Origin: Dryomyza anilis
Taxonomy: Eukaryota > Arthropoda > Insecta > Diptera > Dryomyzidae
Length of the DNA: 64,000 nt
Assembly: GCA_951804985.1 (NCBI GenBank)
Contig: OX638133.1
Span: 2,810,501-2,874,500 of the forward strand
Direction of reading: 5' to 3'
A program made the translations under genes and the position numbers. The notes below the pieces were generated by a model, which worked only from the letters and a program-made list of their open reading frames with translations, made no database searches and was not told the origin of the DNA. Below, piece after piece: positions 63,849 to 64,000 of the stretch (its first letter is position 1; each line of letters opens with the position of its first letter).

Positions 63849-64000
63849 CTGCGTTTGCGGTTACGGTTGCGGTTGAGGTGTGGTGCGATGCGATGCGGTT
63901 GATGTGGCGGTAATAAACGCAACAACAAGTAGTAGTAGAAAAGGTAGCAGATAGGTGCAGCATTCATTGGTTGTATGGACAGTTAAAGAAGGAGAGACAA

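Larger units (their letters stand above)
61247..63815 (-). other. CAP intron, 2.6 kb
   Basis: Contains the (ACTG)n tract, TG-rich sequence near 61470-61530, AT-rich degenerate repeats at 61850-62600 (TTTATTTAGAACTGGAATTA ATAAA units at 62230-62360), and the fold-back copies at 62691-63410. No extra exon recognised. Confidence 0.7.

Overview
The window is AT-rich animal DNA, very probably from a higher fly (Diptera, Schizophora). It has long introns full of A/T homopolymers, many small inverted-repeat elements, tRNA-derived SINEs, and clusters of the arthropod initiator motif TCAGT. No prokaryotic-style gene cluster, CRISPR array, rRNA gene or intact transposase gene is visible.

One gene on the minus strand explains almost all of the coding signal: CAP, the fly orthologue of the vinexin/ponsin/CAP (SORBS) adaptor family. 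I rebuilt it exon by exon from splice sites and reading phase. In transcription order the exons are 63848-63816, 61246-61069, 55065-54939, 41447-41395, 38543-38365, 37428-32971, 31979-31902, 7598-7256, 3541-3427, 2877-2671, 2602-2376 and 2302-2134 (stop). All eleven junctions have GT-AG sites and compatible phase, giving 2,055 residues in the window. The start codon of this form lies beyond 64000. The order is a SORBS-type N-terminal region ending in a SoHo-like motif, a giant 4,458-nt exon of low-complexity, proline- and serine-rich sequence, the conserved [13 protein letters not shown] segment, and three C-terminal SH3 domains.

A second start is supported inside the 24-kb intron. An ATG exon at 22033-21010 ends in phase 1 and joins the 7598 exon in frame, predicting a 694-residue isoform with all three SH3 domains but no SoHo region. 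TCAGT motifs sit about 200 nt upstream of its ATG. The giant exon and the 78-nt exon after it are both phase 1-1, so either can be skipped without a frameshift.

Layout: 1-2133 is 3' UTR/downstream flank; 2134-3541 holds the SH3 exons; 3542-31901 is intron with the internal first exon at 21-22 kb and many repeats; 31.9-41.4 kb holds the middle exons, with a degenerate minisatellite at 39.2-41.2 kb; 41.4-54.9 kb is a repeat-rich intron; 54.9-63.85 kb holds the 5'-most exons seen. Repeats dominate the introns: a SINE family with target-site duplications, several MITE or fold-back families, tandem duplications, and a perfect 41-bp hairpin. Two sets of exons are enclosed by inverted repeat pairs, which could affect splicing or circular RNA formation.
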